Of a stretch of DNA of 64,000 nucleotides, positions 28,830 through 41,900 are shown piece by piece. The first letter of the stretch is position 1. Every line of letters begins with the position of its first letter. The stretch is from Hybos culiciformis (Eukaryota > Arthropoda > Insecta > Diptera > Hybotidae). The translations under genes were made by a program, and so were the position numbers. The DNA lies in assembly GCA_964007475.1 (NCBI GenBank), contig OZ023275.1, positions 4,774,001 to 4,838,000 of the forward strand, in the 5' to 3' direction. A model generated the notes under the pieces. That model did not search any database. It saw nothing but the letters and a program-made list of their open reading frames with translations, and had not been told where the DNA came from.

Positions 28830-29161
28830 AAACTATAATTCTATTCCCCACTATTACCTAATATCTAGTTCCGACCCATAAGGAAATTAATACAAATGGA
28901 ATGACAATAAAATAAATTCTTTCAAGATTGAATTTCAAGATTTAAATTTGAACATTTTTTAATTAAAATAGAAAATAAAAATGATTGGAATTTAAGTGTG
29001 ATACAAATATGAAACAAAATTGTACAGAAGAAGTAGGTGTAGGTACTTGAATTTTATAAATACCTAAATCTAAGCGAAAAACTCGCAAATTCATTAACGA
29101 AATTAAGAATGCAAAAAAAAAAAATTCTAAGTAATTAAAAAAAATAAAAGTTATCAAAATA

Positions 29162-29302
29162 TCAGGAAAAAATAGGAATATGAGTAATAAATTTGTTGAA
29201 ATTTAAAAATGTTCTGGTTTTGTAAGTTGTGGCCAGTCGCTTATCCAAAATTTTATTCATAATATTTGGTGCAGCTGGAATTTGAAGTTTGAAATGCCTC
29301 GT
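29162..29302 (-). other. Candidate terminal exon of an unidentified minus-strand gene
   Basis: Forty-seven codons including the TGA stop, directly after a good acceptor (GATTTTTTTTATGTAG). It starts TRHFKLQIPAAPNIMNKILD and continues KRLATTYKTRTF before becoming AT-driven. No GT donor occurs before the stop. The peptide is not recognised, and the plus strand is also open over part of it. Only an RNA or homology match would settle it. Confidence 0.3.
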
Positions 29303-30781
29303 CTACATAAAAAAAATCTAGTTGTTAAAAATAAAGCTTGCTGGTGAATCAATCGATTTATTTTCATTTAACTAAAAAAAAATTTTAATAGATTAGACAG
29401 GTGAATTTTTTTATAATTATTTTCACATTTTTATCTAGACTACCTTTATTATGTGTTATATGTATAGTAAGTTTTTCGATAATCGTGGTGAAGTAGTATT
29501 GTCCAAATTATAGAATATGTCTAGTAATATACTTGAATTCTTCTTAAAAGGTAATGGTATACTTTTGACATTATTAAATTAAAATTATAATATTCATAAT
29601 CTGGATATTAAATACATAATCCCGATATTATACATAAAAGCGTATCAATATAAAAAAAATCTATAATTATAAATAAATATTTATATTTAAAATTATTTTT
29701 AATTGACAAAATTTACTCAGGCTATCGATAAGTTTTTTATAATCCTATTAATTAATAGAATATATTAATCTACAATTTATTTATTTATACATATAGCTTA
29801 ATTATATAATATATTAATATTCTATGGAATTTCAATTTTACTAAATTTTTTTTTTATAACATTAAAATAATATAATAATATACAAAATAACAATTCAAAG
29901 TATGTATATTATTAAGAATTTTTTTTTTTGATTGGGACAGAATTTATATTATTTAGTTGCAACATTTGATATAAAATTGATTATATAATTTACAACCAAC
30001 ATTAACATTTTAAGAAATACATAATAAAATTTATACATAATTGTTGTTTTAAAAAACTGAAAAAAAAATATATAATCAATGAATTGATTGTAGTTGTCAA
30101 AATATTACGTATTACAAAAAATTCGCTTCATCGTGAATTAAAAAGAAATAATGAAGTGGACATTTTTATTTATTTATTTATTTCTTTTTTAAAATAGCTA
30201 CTCTACTATGATACGAATACGACTACGAGTATTTATAACTAATAATAAATATATATATATATAAATAAAACTTTTTTTTTTATGTTATCTATTAGAAAAA
30301 TTTAATTCATTTTGTTATTGTTGTTGATTAATTCAAATAAATTTTGCGCATATTAAATTTATTTATTTTTTATTGCTTTATATTAAAAAATAAAAAATTA
30401 GAATAAGAAATATTTTTCTTTAAATTCGAACACACTATTTGTTTTTTTGATATATTTTTTATTTTTCCAATTTTTTTTATTTTGTTTTTTTTTTTTTTCA
30501 AACCAAGCTTTTCGTAGTTAAGAGACTGGTCGGGCAGTATTAAAAAATGATTCGATAGCCGCAGAAAAATTGATTATTGTAAAAACTTTATTAAAATAAA
30601 CAAACAAAAAATAAACATTTTTGAAAGCTCTTCTAATCGGCATCTATGTACCTCACATACTATTTGAAAATTGAGAAATTTTAAATCCGGAGTTTGGACT
30701 CGAAGAATCTCTATTAGGCAAAATGAAATGAGCCATAATTTGTTTAATATATATAAGTATTTTAGTGTATGACAGATAGAT

Positions 30782-30855
30782 AATGAAAACATATACATAG
30801 TCTGTTTTTTAATTTTTGATGGAAAACGTACTAAAAATATTTGTTTCCAAGTTAT
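30782..30855 (+). repeat. Dispersed repeat fragment, copy B
   Basis: AATGAAAACATATACATAGTC, a T-run, then AATTTTTGATGGAAAACG. Preceded by GACAGATAGATA, as at 37169 and, more strongly, at 27612. Similar to copy A over about 55 bp. Confidence 0.4.
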
Positions 30856-33800
30856 ATTAAGAAAATGAAATTCCATCACCGAAGAGCCTAGGACTAAATA
30901 TCACATCAGCATCATAATTATCAAATGCTTGGAATTATATATTTAATTATATATAAATTCACTTGGAATTATACATAAATATTGAACACACTCGCTCACA
31001 CATTTCCGAAGATCATATAATAACAATAGAAAACTTTCAGAAAAATATTTATGTTTATTTTATTTTTAAACTTTATAGAATTTTTTTTTTTACAGAAAGA
31101 TAAGAAAGAAAATAACCCATAATTAATTTTTATTTAAATCTAAGAAAAAATTCATTTCTTCTGGGATTCCACATCAATAGCAATTTATTATTAAAAACAT
31201 ATTAGGTGTATGATGTTTATATTGAAAAAAATAAAAATAAAAATAACAATAATATTTTAAAATTCCAAATTTTCCAGAATCAAAACTCAGAATATATTAT
31301 AAAATTAAAATTATAAACATACTTATATATATTTTAGTATATGTGGATAAACTGAAATTGAACATATACCAAGGTTTTACTTTGTTTTCTTTAGAAAACA
31401 AAAATAACCTTAAAATGTCTGGAAATATTAAATAAAGAGATTACCTATATAAGATAAAAAAAAGTAAAAATTGTTGAAATTTGATAAAAAATAAAGTTAA
31501 CATGAAAGCAATAGTTCTACCCTTCAAAGTAGCAACAAAATAATATAGCATTAAGACATAAATGTATCTAAAAGCATCAAAATAATATTTGTTATATCTT
31601 TTTATTTAATATTAATATAATATTTTCAAATTCTTCTTATTCTTGAATTTTTAAAAACATAAGCACCATATTTTTTTTAATTTTAAAATAATAAAATTAA
31701 ATAACTTACTTTTTAAATTTATCTTGCATTGATTTAAAAATAAAATAGTTCTTTTTTTTCAATTATGTACTTTTATTTTTATTTATTTTATATTTTCTGT
31801 TCTCTGTTATTTATATTCACAATTTTTGTAAACTTAAATGTCAAAAAAAAAATTTATTTCTCTTGATTAAACATCGAATATTGAAAAATTATTCAGATTT
31901 TTCTTTTTTTTTTATTAATAATTAAATTTAGTTTAATAACATTAATTAAAAGTTTTTTTTTTTAAATAGTTTATTTGTGATTTAATTTAAAAAAAAATAA
32001 CAAAATATGTTTTTGAAGAAGCTCTCTCAAAATTAACGCGTGTTTTACTATTGAAAACAAATCAGAAATGAAAACAATTTTATATATTTTGTTCATATGT
32101 ATATATTTATGTAGGTACTTATGAAAACTTCATTCATAAGTATTATGAATTATTCTTAAAATCGAAATAAATTCGCATTATTATTCTTTGTCGTTTGGAC
32201 AATTATTTTTTTATGTTCCTGTGACAATGAAATAAAAATTAATTGAACAGTTTGGTTGTACGGTTCATTCAAGTTTAATATTTCTTATATAAATTTCAAT
32301 ATTTTGTTTACTGATTATAGAGATATTTTTGATGCAATAAAAAACTGGGTTTTATAAATAGTAAATTCGAAAAAGGTTTATTCATTCGGTTATAAAAATT
32401 TCTATTTTAAACCTACTGTATCCGATGTGTAAAAATTGTGACACTTATAAATGTTATTTTTTAAGAAATTTTTCGATAGGTTGTTGAAACTTGATACTTT
32501 TATAATTATTAAAATAATGACGAAATATATTTAAAATATTAGTTAGTATGACAATTTAAATTTGTTTTTTTATCCGGGAAATACCCGTTGACTTTTTAAC
32601 CTGATCTTAAAAAAAAACCAAACGAAGAACCAAAGAACATTTTTTTAAAAAATAATAAAAGAATTTATTTGAGAATAACTAGCAATCTTATGAATATATT
32701 AAAAAAAATATATAATCGGTGAGTAAAAATATTAAAATAAAAAAAAAAATACAAAAACTATCTATGAAATTTCTCAAATAATAATAAGTTGTTAAATATA
32801 GTTAAAAAAAAAAACAACAAAAATTATTTTGTGGAGAGGTAGTAAAGGCATTTTGTCATAACTTCCGCCTTAATGTACAACGCAATCAAATTTCTATGAA
32901 ATTAATTATTTCAAACAAACTAGTTCCAATTTTGTGGAAATTCAATGAATTGGCTATGCACTTTAGGCCAATTGCAATTATAAAATAAAATTAATATAAA
33001 AATCGATACGAAATCCTATATTTAAATCTAGAATTTCTTTCTCCATTTCTTTATTATTTTTTTATGTTTGCTTAACATAAGTATAGTTAAGAGTAAATAA
33101 ATTACTAATTAAAAGCTTGAAAAATAAGTTTAAAAAGTAAGTATTTCCAAGTATGCTAGCATTTTTTAACTTTTTTTTTTTTGCAGAATAGCTATAAATT
33201 ATAATCTAAAAAAGTTACTTACATTAAAGATTATATTATTATTACATATTAAATTCATATAAGTATTTCATTCATTCACATAATTTTTGATATTTTATTA
33301 AAATTAATTAAGTGGTAGTATTAAGCACCAAGTACTTACGATCGGAAATAGCAGTGTTTTACGCCAAATTACTTCGAAGAATTCATTGTGATTAAACACC
33401 AATCTAAAAACTTTTTATAAAGGGAATATAGTTTCTCCAAAAGCCCTTCCATAAAGTTTTACATTATTGGTTATATTTCAGGTGAGTATTTCTAATTTTT
33501 TTACACTATACCTTTATAATTTCTATCTAAAGTTCGATCTGTACTCGCGTTTCTCAATTTTTTTTCACAAATCTACCCATTGAATGGTGACCAATTAACT
33601 TTCAAAATACGAAAACCACAAGAAATAAGAAGATGCATATAGTTTGGTTCGAAACCCATGAATTGTAAATGTATACTGCTGCATAATAGCAAAATCTTAT
33701 ATTGTCTGTCTACCCCGCATCATCTCCTCTGATCATATTTTGTAGTAGATTATTAAGGAAAATTAATTTATTTTATTTTCAAAATTCTCAAGTACACACA

Positions 33801-36800
33801 TTTCTGAGGAGATCTTTTGTCAAAGAGCTAATTTAATAACAAACAAAATAATATTTTTTTTTTTTGATAAAAAATATCATTGTGTTTTGCGTATATTTAT
33901 ATATTATAAAAAAAATAATAATAAACACATTTTATATTTTTACACTTTAATAAATTTTGATAAATATACGACTTCAATGAACTAGTTTTTGTGTTTGAGT
34001 TCAGTACGTAATAATATTTTTCTTCAATGTGTTATAACTTTTTTTTAAAAGAAGGTAAGTTGGTGGTGATCAAAATTTTGAAACGTCAGAATTCTACATT
34101 CCTAAATTATTCAACTATTTTTATTTCATAGTATTTTTGGTTTGTTGGGGCTATAATATGCATATGCTTGACATAATACTTGCATCAAATTTTACATTAA
34201 TATCTACTCAATAGTTTTCTAAGCATACGTCCTAATATTAATAAACGAAAAAAAAAAAAACAAAATTGTCGCCACCATCGCAGCCAATATTTTACCAGCA
34301 AGCGTAATATATAATACCTACATTAAATTCAAATTATAAAATAATATAATGCATTTTGCTCAGTGTGAGTCTTTGTATGTCAAATTTATATAGAAAGAAG
34401 AAAATTCTTTATTCAAAATTATTACAAAAATAGGAAATTTATATTAAAAAAATTGAAAGAAGAAAACAAAAAGAAAATTACACTCATTCGTAAATGATTC
34501 ATTTAACAGAATAGAAATATGTATTATAAATAAAATATGTAATATTCTTTAAGACATAATAATCGCAATTACGATTTGAATGAAAGTGTTTTTTATATTT
34601 ATTTATTTTTCATAATAACTATCAAGTAATTTTCAATGTCGTATTATTGACTGTTTAGAAAATTGGCTTTTGAATGAAAAATTAAAACAAATCTACATTG
34701 GCTCACTAGAAAATTTTAATAATAAAATTCTAATGGTACAGAAGAACCAGCAAGTTCGAAAGTTTCGAGGATTGATGCACTGGTTGTAATAATTTTCAAT
34801 TCAATATATACAAATTTGTTGCCTTGGTGTTCGTATGAAATTTTTTTAATACAATAACAATGCGTTCAATTTCAACAATTTACAGCAGCTAATAAACATG
34901 TGCTATAAAAAATTTGTTTTAAATGTATAACTTTAGTTTATATTTTAAATTGTGCCACAGAGAAATATAGTATACTTCTCTTTGATTGTACTTTTTTATA
35001 AAAAAAAAAATCATGGAAATTAGAATAATTTTTAAAAAATTCTAAAATTAACAAGGTAAAGGTATATTGTATACATAATTATATGTTTCTTAAATTTATA
35101 TATGTATTTTAAATTCTTCATATTTCTTTATAAATTCTTGAAAAAAAATTAAAAATTTTTAAATTTCTTTCTTAAATGCGCCTTTACAGTTCTTTTATAT
35201 AGATTTTTATTTTATCTACACTCACTCACTCAACCAAAATGCTTAGGAAATATAAAAAATACGAATAAAAATTATATGGCTACCACTAACAATTTTTAGA
35301 AAGAAAAAAATTATTTTAAAAAATTTACGTTTTAATTTTAAAACTGTTGTGTTTTGCTTTACTACTATAAATTATTATATGATATTTAAAAATGTTGCTG
35401 AATATAAAATAAGTTAATAAATTTCATGTTGCTATTAATGGAATCAGTTATTTTATTTAGGTATAGAATTCTAATTTTACTTTTGTAATCTAACGTCGCC
35501 TCGGTCATCAATATTTTTAGAATTAATTTCCTTTAAAACTTTATATCCATTTTTTGCATGAACTAAGTAGAAAAAGTAGTGTTCATTTTTAATTGATACC
35601 AACACATCTTATATTTTTTTAATTATATTTATTAAATTTTTTTAAAATATGAGAGTTGCTCTTTGATATGTTAAGTATATATACTTTTTTCTTACACTAA
35701 AAGAAGGAAACATTTACTAATGTGAAGAAAATAAGAAAGTAAAGGTATGCGTTTCAGAATTAGAAATTACATGTGATTGGAAAATTTTTCACAAACAAAC
35801 TGAAAATCATATAAAAATAGTTAAATATTGTCATAAGAATTGAACTAAAATCTTCAGAACTAATTCTTTATTCAAGTGTTCAACAATTTATTTTGCCCAA
35901 CTGTAAAGAGTTGAAAGGAGTTGATGTTATCTTTTTTAGTATAATTAAGTGCAATTCAAATTTAGTTACAGATTTGCAAAATAATTTTCTTTTTAGAAGT
36001 GAACTCTGAAGTAATATCTTTTTTTTGATGAATGCCCAATTGAGAGGTTTCATTGCATAATGCAATATTATAATTGTTTTTCACTTTATAATGAAAATAA
36101 AAAAGAGAAATTCCATAATTTCTTTTTTAAAATTCTTGTTTTGGCCAGTCTCAACAATTGAGGTTCAAACACAAGTCTTGGGGTTGAAATAAGGATTTTT
36201 TAAGGATTCAAATTAATGACAACCTGCAAAACCTAAAAGAAAACAAGAATCAAATTTGAAAATAATTTTTTATTTTAATTATATATATATTTTTTTTCTA
36301 AGTTCATATATAGTTAATACTTTTTTTTAAGTATTTTTTTTTTTTGTTACTTTAATAGTTTAATTTAATTTAATTTTTAAGTTTTTATTTATTTTTTGCT
36401 TTAATAAATTTGTTCCTATAACAGGCTCAGATTTTTTTTTTTTCAAATAATAAGTACATTGCGTACATAAGTATTTAGGTTTATACACATTAATAGTTAG
36501 GTAGGTTTTTTCTAAATATAGAATTTAGATAAAAAAAAAATTGTTTTTAAGTAGCTAATTTTGTTTTTTTTTTTTTAACTAACTATTCACATACAATATA
36601 CATTATAATAATAAAAATCCATTTTCAATATATATTTTTAAGTAGTATAAATATTTTTTTTTGTTTCACTTAAATAATATATTCTTAATTAAAATACTAT
36701 TATTATTATCGAATTTACTTCAGTTTGGTAGGATTTGTTTCTCATTTAAAATTAATTAAGTATGAACGAAATTTTTTACTTCAAACAATATGATGAATAT

Positions 36801-38749
36801 ATTTGTATGTTTTAAGGTTGACACAGTGGAAAATAGTGCTCATCAGAAGAAAAAATGTTTATATTCAGGCTCAGTTATAATTTATATTGTTAATATTCGA
36901 CAACATTGTGACTTTTAAAAATTTTTCTTTTATATGTCAGTTTATATGTATATTAAAAAAAAATAGCGACGATAATCTATCAAGAAGTTTTGTATTCATT
37001 AATAATAGTGGGTTTTCTTCTTTTATTTTCGGTAAAGCATGTCAAATCCCGTGAATAAAAAATGGAACTACTAATTGTCTATTGTCTTTGCATCACAATT
37101 TATGTCATCACTTTATTATTTGATTGTTGCTACTCTTCGCACCGGATACTATTGTTATTTTCGAACCTTAGACAGATAGATTAAAAATTTTATATTGAAA
37201 TTATTATTATTGTGGAAATATTAAAAATTTAATACGAATATTTGATTGGCAATTTAATTTAATTCTAACTTTTGCAAATGCTCAAACAAAACTCTTTTTT
37301 CACAATTTTTTTCACAAATTATTGTATTTTTAAAAATATATATAAAATAAATGACAGTTTTCAGAAAAATCATATAAACCAATATAGTTAGAAGATAAAC
37401 TGAAAACTAGTCATAATTGTAGAAAGTCAAACAAAAACAATTTTTTCAGACCGTGTTAGATAGAACCTAGAAATTTATTTCAAAAAAGTTCCGCAACAAC
37501 CTTACATGTAACCAATAAATAAAATGAAATTACCAAAATTTTTACCAAATGGGTGATGGAAATATTTAATTGGATGAATATTTAGCAACGATTTCCTTAA
37601 TAAAACAATATTATGAAATTCGTTTTGGAAATCGAATCAGAGCACTCTTTAAAGGTCACTTCAGTTATTGGCGTTCTAATTAATTCTACTAGTACTAACT
37701 TGTTCTATAACTTTTTTTCTAAATACAACAAAACAATTTTTATTAAAAATATTTTTTCATTGATAAATTGTTCTAAAGGTACAAACGTCAGAATTTCAAT
37801 TACAATATTAATTTTAAAATTTTCAAAAATCTAATAAACATTTTAATTCTAATTTTAAGTATAAATTTTTCTATTCTCGTTTTGTTTAAATTTAAAATAT
37901 TTCATTAAAAAATATTGATATTTATAATTAACTTCAAAAATTCTAGTCTATTAGTTCTGTACTGTACTGTGGTATAGTTGCAATTTTTTTTTGTTTTTAA
38001 ATAATTTATAACGATTACCTTAAAATTAAAAATTTGTTATATTATTCTTATATCATACATTATATAGGTGTAACATTTTATAAATATGTTTGATTTTTAT
38101 CACAATATATTGTTTTTCATTAATTTAAAAATATTAAGATATAATTATACTTAATTTATTAAGATTATTTTTTCTAATCCCGAATCTTGATATACCGCTT
38201 TGTTTTCAATATTAAATACTTTAGTAATCTAAATTTTGCCATTATGATATTTGACTGTTTATTATATATACGGTATTCAATATAAAATTTTGAACATTCA
38301 AATTAATTTAATTTAATTTAAATGTCGAGAAACTTTTATTTCAATCGATTATAATATAATCTGAATATGTCTGAAATAACGTTAGGATTCCGAAAAATAA
38401 ATTTACGCCTTGGAAATCCTGAAAATGTATTTAAGTATATTTTGATCTATAATAACTTTAAGTCACAGTGAATCGATCACACACATTTTAATTGGGTAAA
38501 AATTATAACTTATAATAGTTAATTGTAATTGGACTAATTTTTTTTAGACGAATTGTTTAAGGGACTATACTATTGTACTTATTAATGAACAGAATATAAA
38601 TGTTGGTTTTGTATGTTTTGAAAACTAAATAAATTTAAAATTAACATATAAGTTAATTAAAAATTTTAGTGTTTTTTTTTAAATTATTTTTTTCTTACTA
38701 AATATAATATACTTTGATTTTTTTTTATAGTAAACTCTAGGTACTTAGA
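30856..38749. other. Sequence downstream of the MCT-like gene
   Basis: AT-rich, with microsatellites and no recognised gene. It includes the candidate exon at 33340..33403 and an AG|GTGAGT word on the plus strand at about 33479..33486. Confidence 0.5.
33340..33403 (-). other. Candidate small internal exon
   Basis: Sixty-four nt between acceptor AAAAAGTTTTTAG and a strong donor GTAAGTACTT. One frame is open, with LVFNHNEFFEVIWRKTLLFP and GC-richer codons. The other two frames hit stops. Short open frames between splice-like words do occur by chance, so this is tentative. Confidence 0.25.
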
Positions 38750-38755
38750 TTTATT
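38750..38755 (-). terminator. Probable poly(A) signal of the MCT-like gene
   Basis: AATAAA on the minus strand, 52 nt past the stop codon, the first canonical hexamer downstream. Other AATAAA copies further down are expected by chance in DNA this AT-rich, so the true cleavage site is inferred only. Confidence 0.5.
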
Positions 38756-38806
38756 GTGAGTCACATATCTTTTTGGCTTATACTTAATTTACTAGATCTA
38801 TTATTA

Positions 38807-38976
38807 TTATTTTGAAATTGTTGGCACAATATCTTTAGAGGTATTTTGAATTTTCTTCCTATTACGGCAATAGTCATACCCATATTCAATAATCCATGCT
38901 AGAGCACACAAGAAAATGAAAAAACTTTGTGCATGAATGCATATTGGAAAACTTTGAGTCCAATCACGAATTGCAC
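38807..38976 (-). CDS. MCT-like transporter, terminal coding exon 4
   Basis: 170 nt, joined to exon 3 by a 92-bp intron (38977..39068) with acceptor TTTTCTTTTTAG. It begins with GT to complete the Gly569 codon, then AIRDWTQSFPICIHAQSFFI and helix 12, followed by a basic tail (YCRNRKKIQN). It ends in ...TISK and TAA at 38809..38807. Confidence 0.92.
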
Positions 38977-41900
38977 CTAAAAAGAAAAAAATTATTAAGT
39001 AGACCTTAAATTTAGTTTTCACAATCTAACATTAAAATATAAATATTATTTTAAAAACTACTACTTACCAATAAGAGGGCCAAAACATACTACAAATACC
39101 GCTTTACCAACTAGATGCCAACCAAAAGCTGATGGTAATTTCTCCAAACTACAAAATTCACTAACTGTTAATGTGAAATTACTTAACGCTGATCCTCTAA
39201 AAAAACCACAAATTGAAAGCCATATCATTAATTGATTCCATTCTGTTTGTTCGGCCATAACTGAAAATAAAAAAGTTGATTTATTCAAGAAATTTGATGT
39301 GCATGAATAAATTAATCTAACAAAATTAAGACATTTTTCGATATATTGGTGTTATTTTCTAACTTGAACATTCATTACGTATCGAAAGTTTGGTATCAGC
39401 AAATAATTTGCGCATGAACGAATTATTTAAACTGCGTTGATAAAAAATGAAAAAGATTGCCTCCAAATTAAAAAGATGGAAAAAAATATATATTTTTATA
39501 GTTAAAAATGACAAAGTTTAAAGGCGAATATAAAAATCCAAGAAAAAGATATCAAAAAAATATATATATTTAATTTTAATATTGAAGTGCATTTGTACAT
39601 AATAAAAAAATTATGTTATCTATATTTAATATTGATTGTAATTGGACATAAAATGATAATTAATTAAGTTTTTATAAAATGATTAAAGCTTACTTGATCT
39701 AGTAATTGCTACAAATACTATTGAAATCAAAAATACTGTTCGTTTTTTAATATTTATTCTATCATATATTGGCGGGAAAACAACTCTTGCTGCAATATCG
39801 GTAATTGCTGTAATTGATAAGCAATATGCGACGGCCGCTTTATCATATCCTAAATTATCAAAGAAGAATGGAGTTACCATCTTAAAATTCATTTCTGCAA
39901 CATAAAAACTTGATAATCCAAATAACAAATTTAAAAATCGAGGATCTTTTAATAAATCAATATCCATTAGATCTGCAAATCTTCGCCAGAAACTCGGTCT
40001 CACTATTTTAACATCACCTTCTTTTTCACACATTGCTGCTGATTTCTCCCATTCCTCCTCAGTTGGTTTCATTTTAATAAAAGAATCACGATTCATATTC
40101 ATCCCTTGATGAGTGTTCACCCTTCTGATAGCATTATCATATTGCTCGAGCTCTTCGTCCCCAGTGTTTATATGAACTTGTACTATACTTCCAGAAAAAT
40201 CTAATAAAGATAAGTTAGACGTAACAGAATGCTTTCGATGTCTCATTTTGGATAAATCGTTGTTAGAAAATGTTTCGGTCAATGCTGAAGACATAACATT
40301 GTGTGACATGTTCCTAGGAAACGTTGGACGATTGGGTAAGCCACTGTTCGTTACCATTGAGCTCATAGCTATTTCCGAAAAGTTTTTCCTCATTTTATTA
40401 TTTTGTTTATTAAATAACAAAGTATTAAGTTCTGGAAGTTCATCTTCTTCATCTTCTCCAATTCCAAAGCCATTGCCATTAACTGGAATAATTAAATTTT
40501 TACCATTCCCATTACTTATGGTAGTAGACATAATTTTTTCATTTTCTTCTTTAGTTGTAATTATTTCTTGAGGCATTACTGTCATTTCGACATCAATTTG
40601 TTCTTCTTTCATATGCCATTTTGCTGGTTGAAGTAAAACAGCCCCAACTACACCATGCAACGCAACCCCAGACAAAACTAAGACAGCACCACGAAAACCA
40701 TAAGCTTCTAATAAAATTCTAACTAATTGAGGTAATATTAACATTCCCAAAGCTGTACCGGCCATGCTTAAACCAACAGCTTGGCCTCGTTTATGCTTAA
40801 AATAGTGATTAAGTGCCACAAATGCCGCTGATGTTGCGAGTCCAACACCGATTCCATTCAAAACACTGTATGTTGCTATAATATGAGCCATACTGCTCGC
40901 AGGAGAAGTAAGTGCTAAACCTAAAAATGCTAATATGGCACCTGCTACAGCCACTTTTCGGTATGAAAACTCTTTAAGTAAAGGCCCAACAAATAGCCCA
41001 GAAAAATTCATACAAACATCCAAGGCACTCATTATCACAGCTGCTCCAGTTGTTCCGACTTCAAGCTCTTTTAATAAATCACCAAATAATAATCCAAATG
41101 AAGGTTCAATAGAACGTGAAGCGAGCTGAAAATACAAATAAATAAATTATTTTAATTTCATAAAAAATGCTGAATATTAATTTATTTAAAAAGGTGATAA
41201 TTTTTAAATGAAAAAAAAGTTACAAATTATACAAGAGGAAATAAATATTTGTGTCAGTAGCTTTGATAAATGCGTTATATGAAAAAAATACTTTGGGGAA
41301 AAAAAACCTGCTATAAAAATCATATACCTCCGAAATATAATGTTCACTAGAACTACTTAGATTTAGGTTGTCGTAAGTCATGATAATAATCAATGCAAAT
41401 CTTTTAAGTGAAAACTGATAACACTATGGCCGTGAAAAAAAATTAGAAGTACATACTAATTCAGTTTTATGTTATATAATGTAGTATATATAAAGAATAT
41501 AGAATTTTGAAAATAGATATATACATGTTCATTTTGATTCATTAAGTTATGAATTGAGAATTGGATTTACAAAAATTCAAAATTCGATATTAATACATAT
41601 TTGTTGTAATTAATTACCAACTTTACGTTTTGGTTCGCTTAAAATAATTCCTTATCAATATCAACTTTAGATAACCTAATGACGAAAATTTTGTTATATT
41701 ATTGAAATTTAACCTTTGTTCTATCTACTTTTAGTGTATAATTATCAAAAATGTTAAAAACATATCGAAGTTCTCAACTATTTTAGATTAAAATATTAAT
41801 TAAGTCATTTCTTTTAAGGGAACTAATTTGAATATATATACAAAGATTGAAACGAATAAGAAACATTTAAAATTAGCAGATAAAAACATGACTTAGGCCA

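Larger units (their letters stand above)
23505..29161. other. Intergenic or intronic sequence with TE fragments
   Basis: Apart from the separately listed fragments, one possible inverted pair (AGGCCACTA at 26144 against TAGTGGCCT at 26670) and the candidate exon at 24567, nothing supportable. Confidence 0.5.

Noticed and set aside
30574..30879. 101-codon minus frame
   Set aside because: Overlaps the dispersed repeat fragment; composition is AT drift and no domain is seen.
33640..33665. B-box-like GGTTCGAAACC on plus
   Set aside because: No A box at the right distance and the T-stem has mismatches.
40248..40571. 107-codon plus-strand open frame
   Set aside because: Antisense shadow of the transporter exon 2; its Ser/Pro runs mirror the acidic loop.
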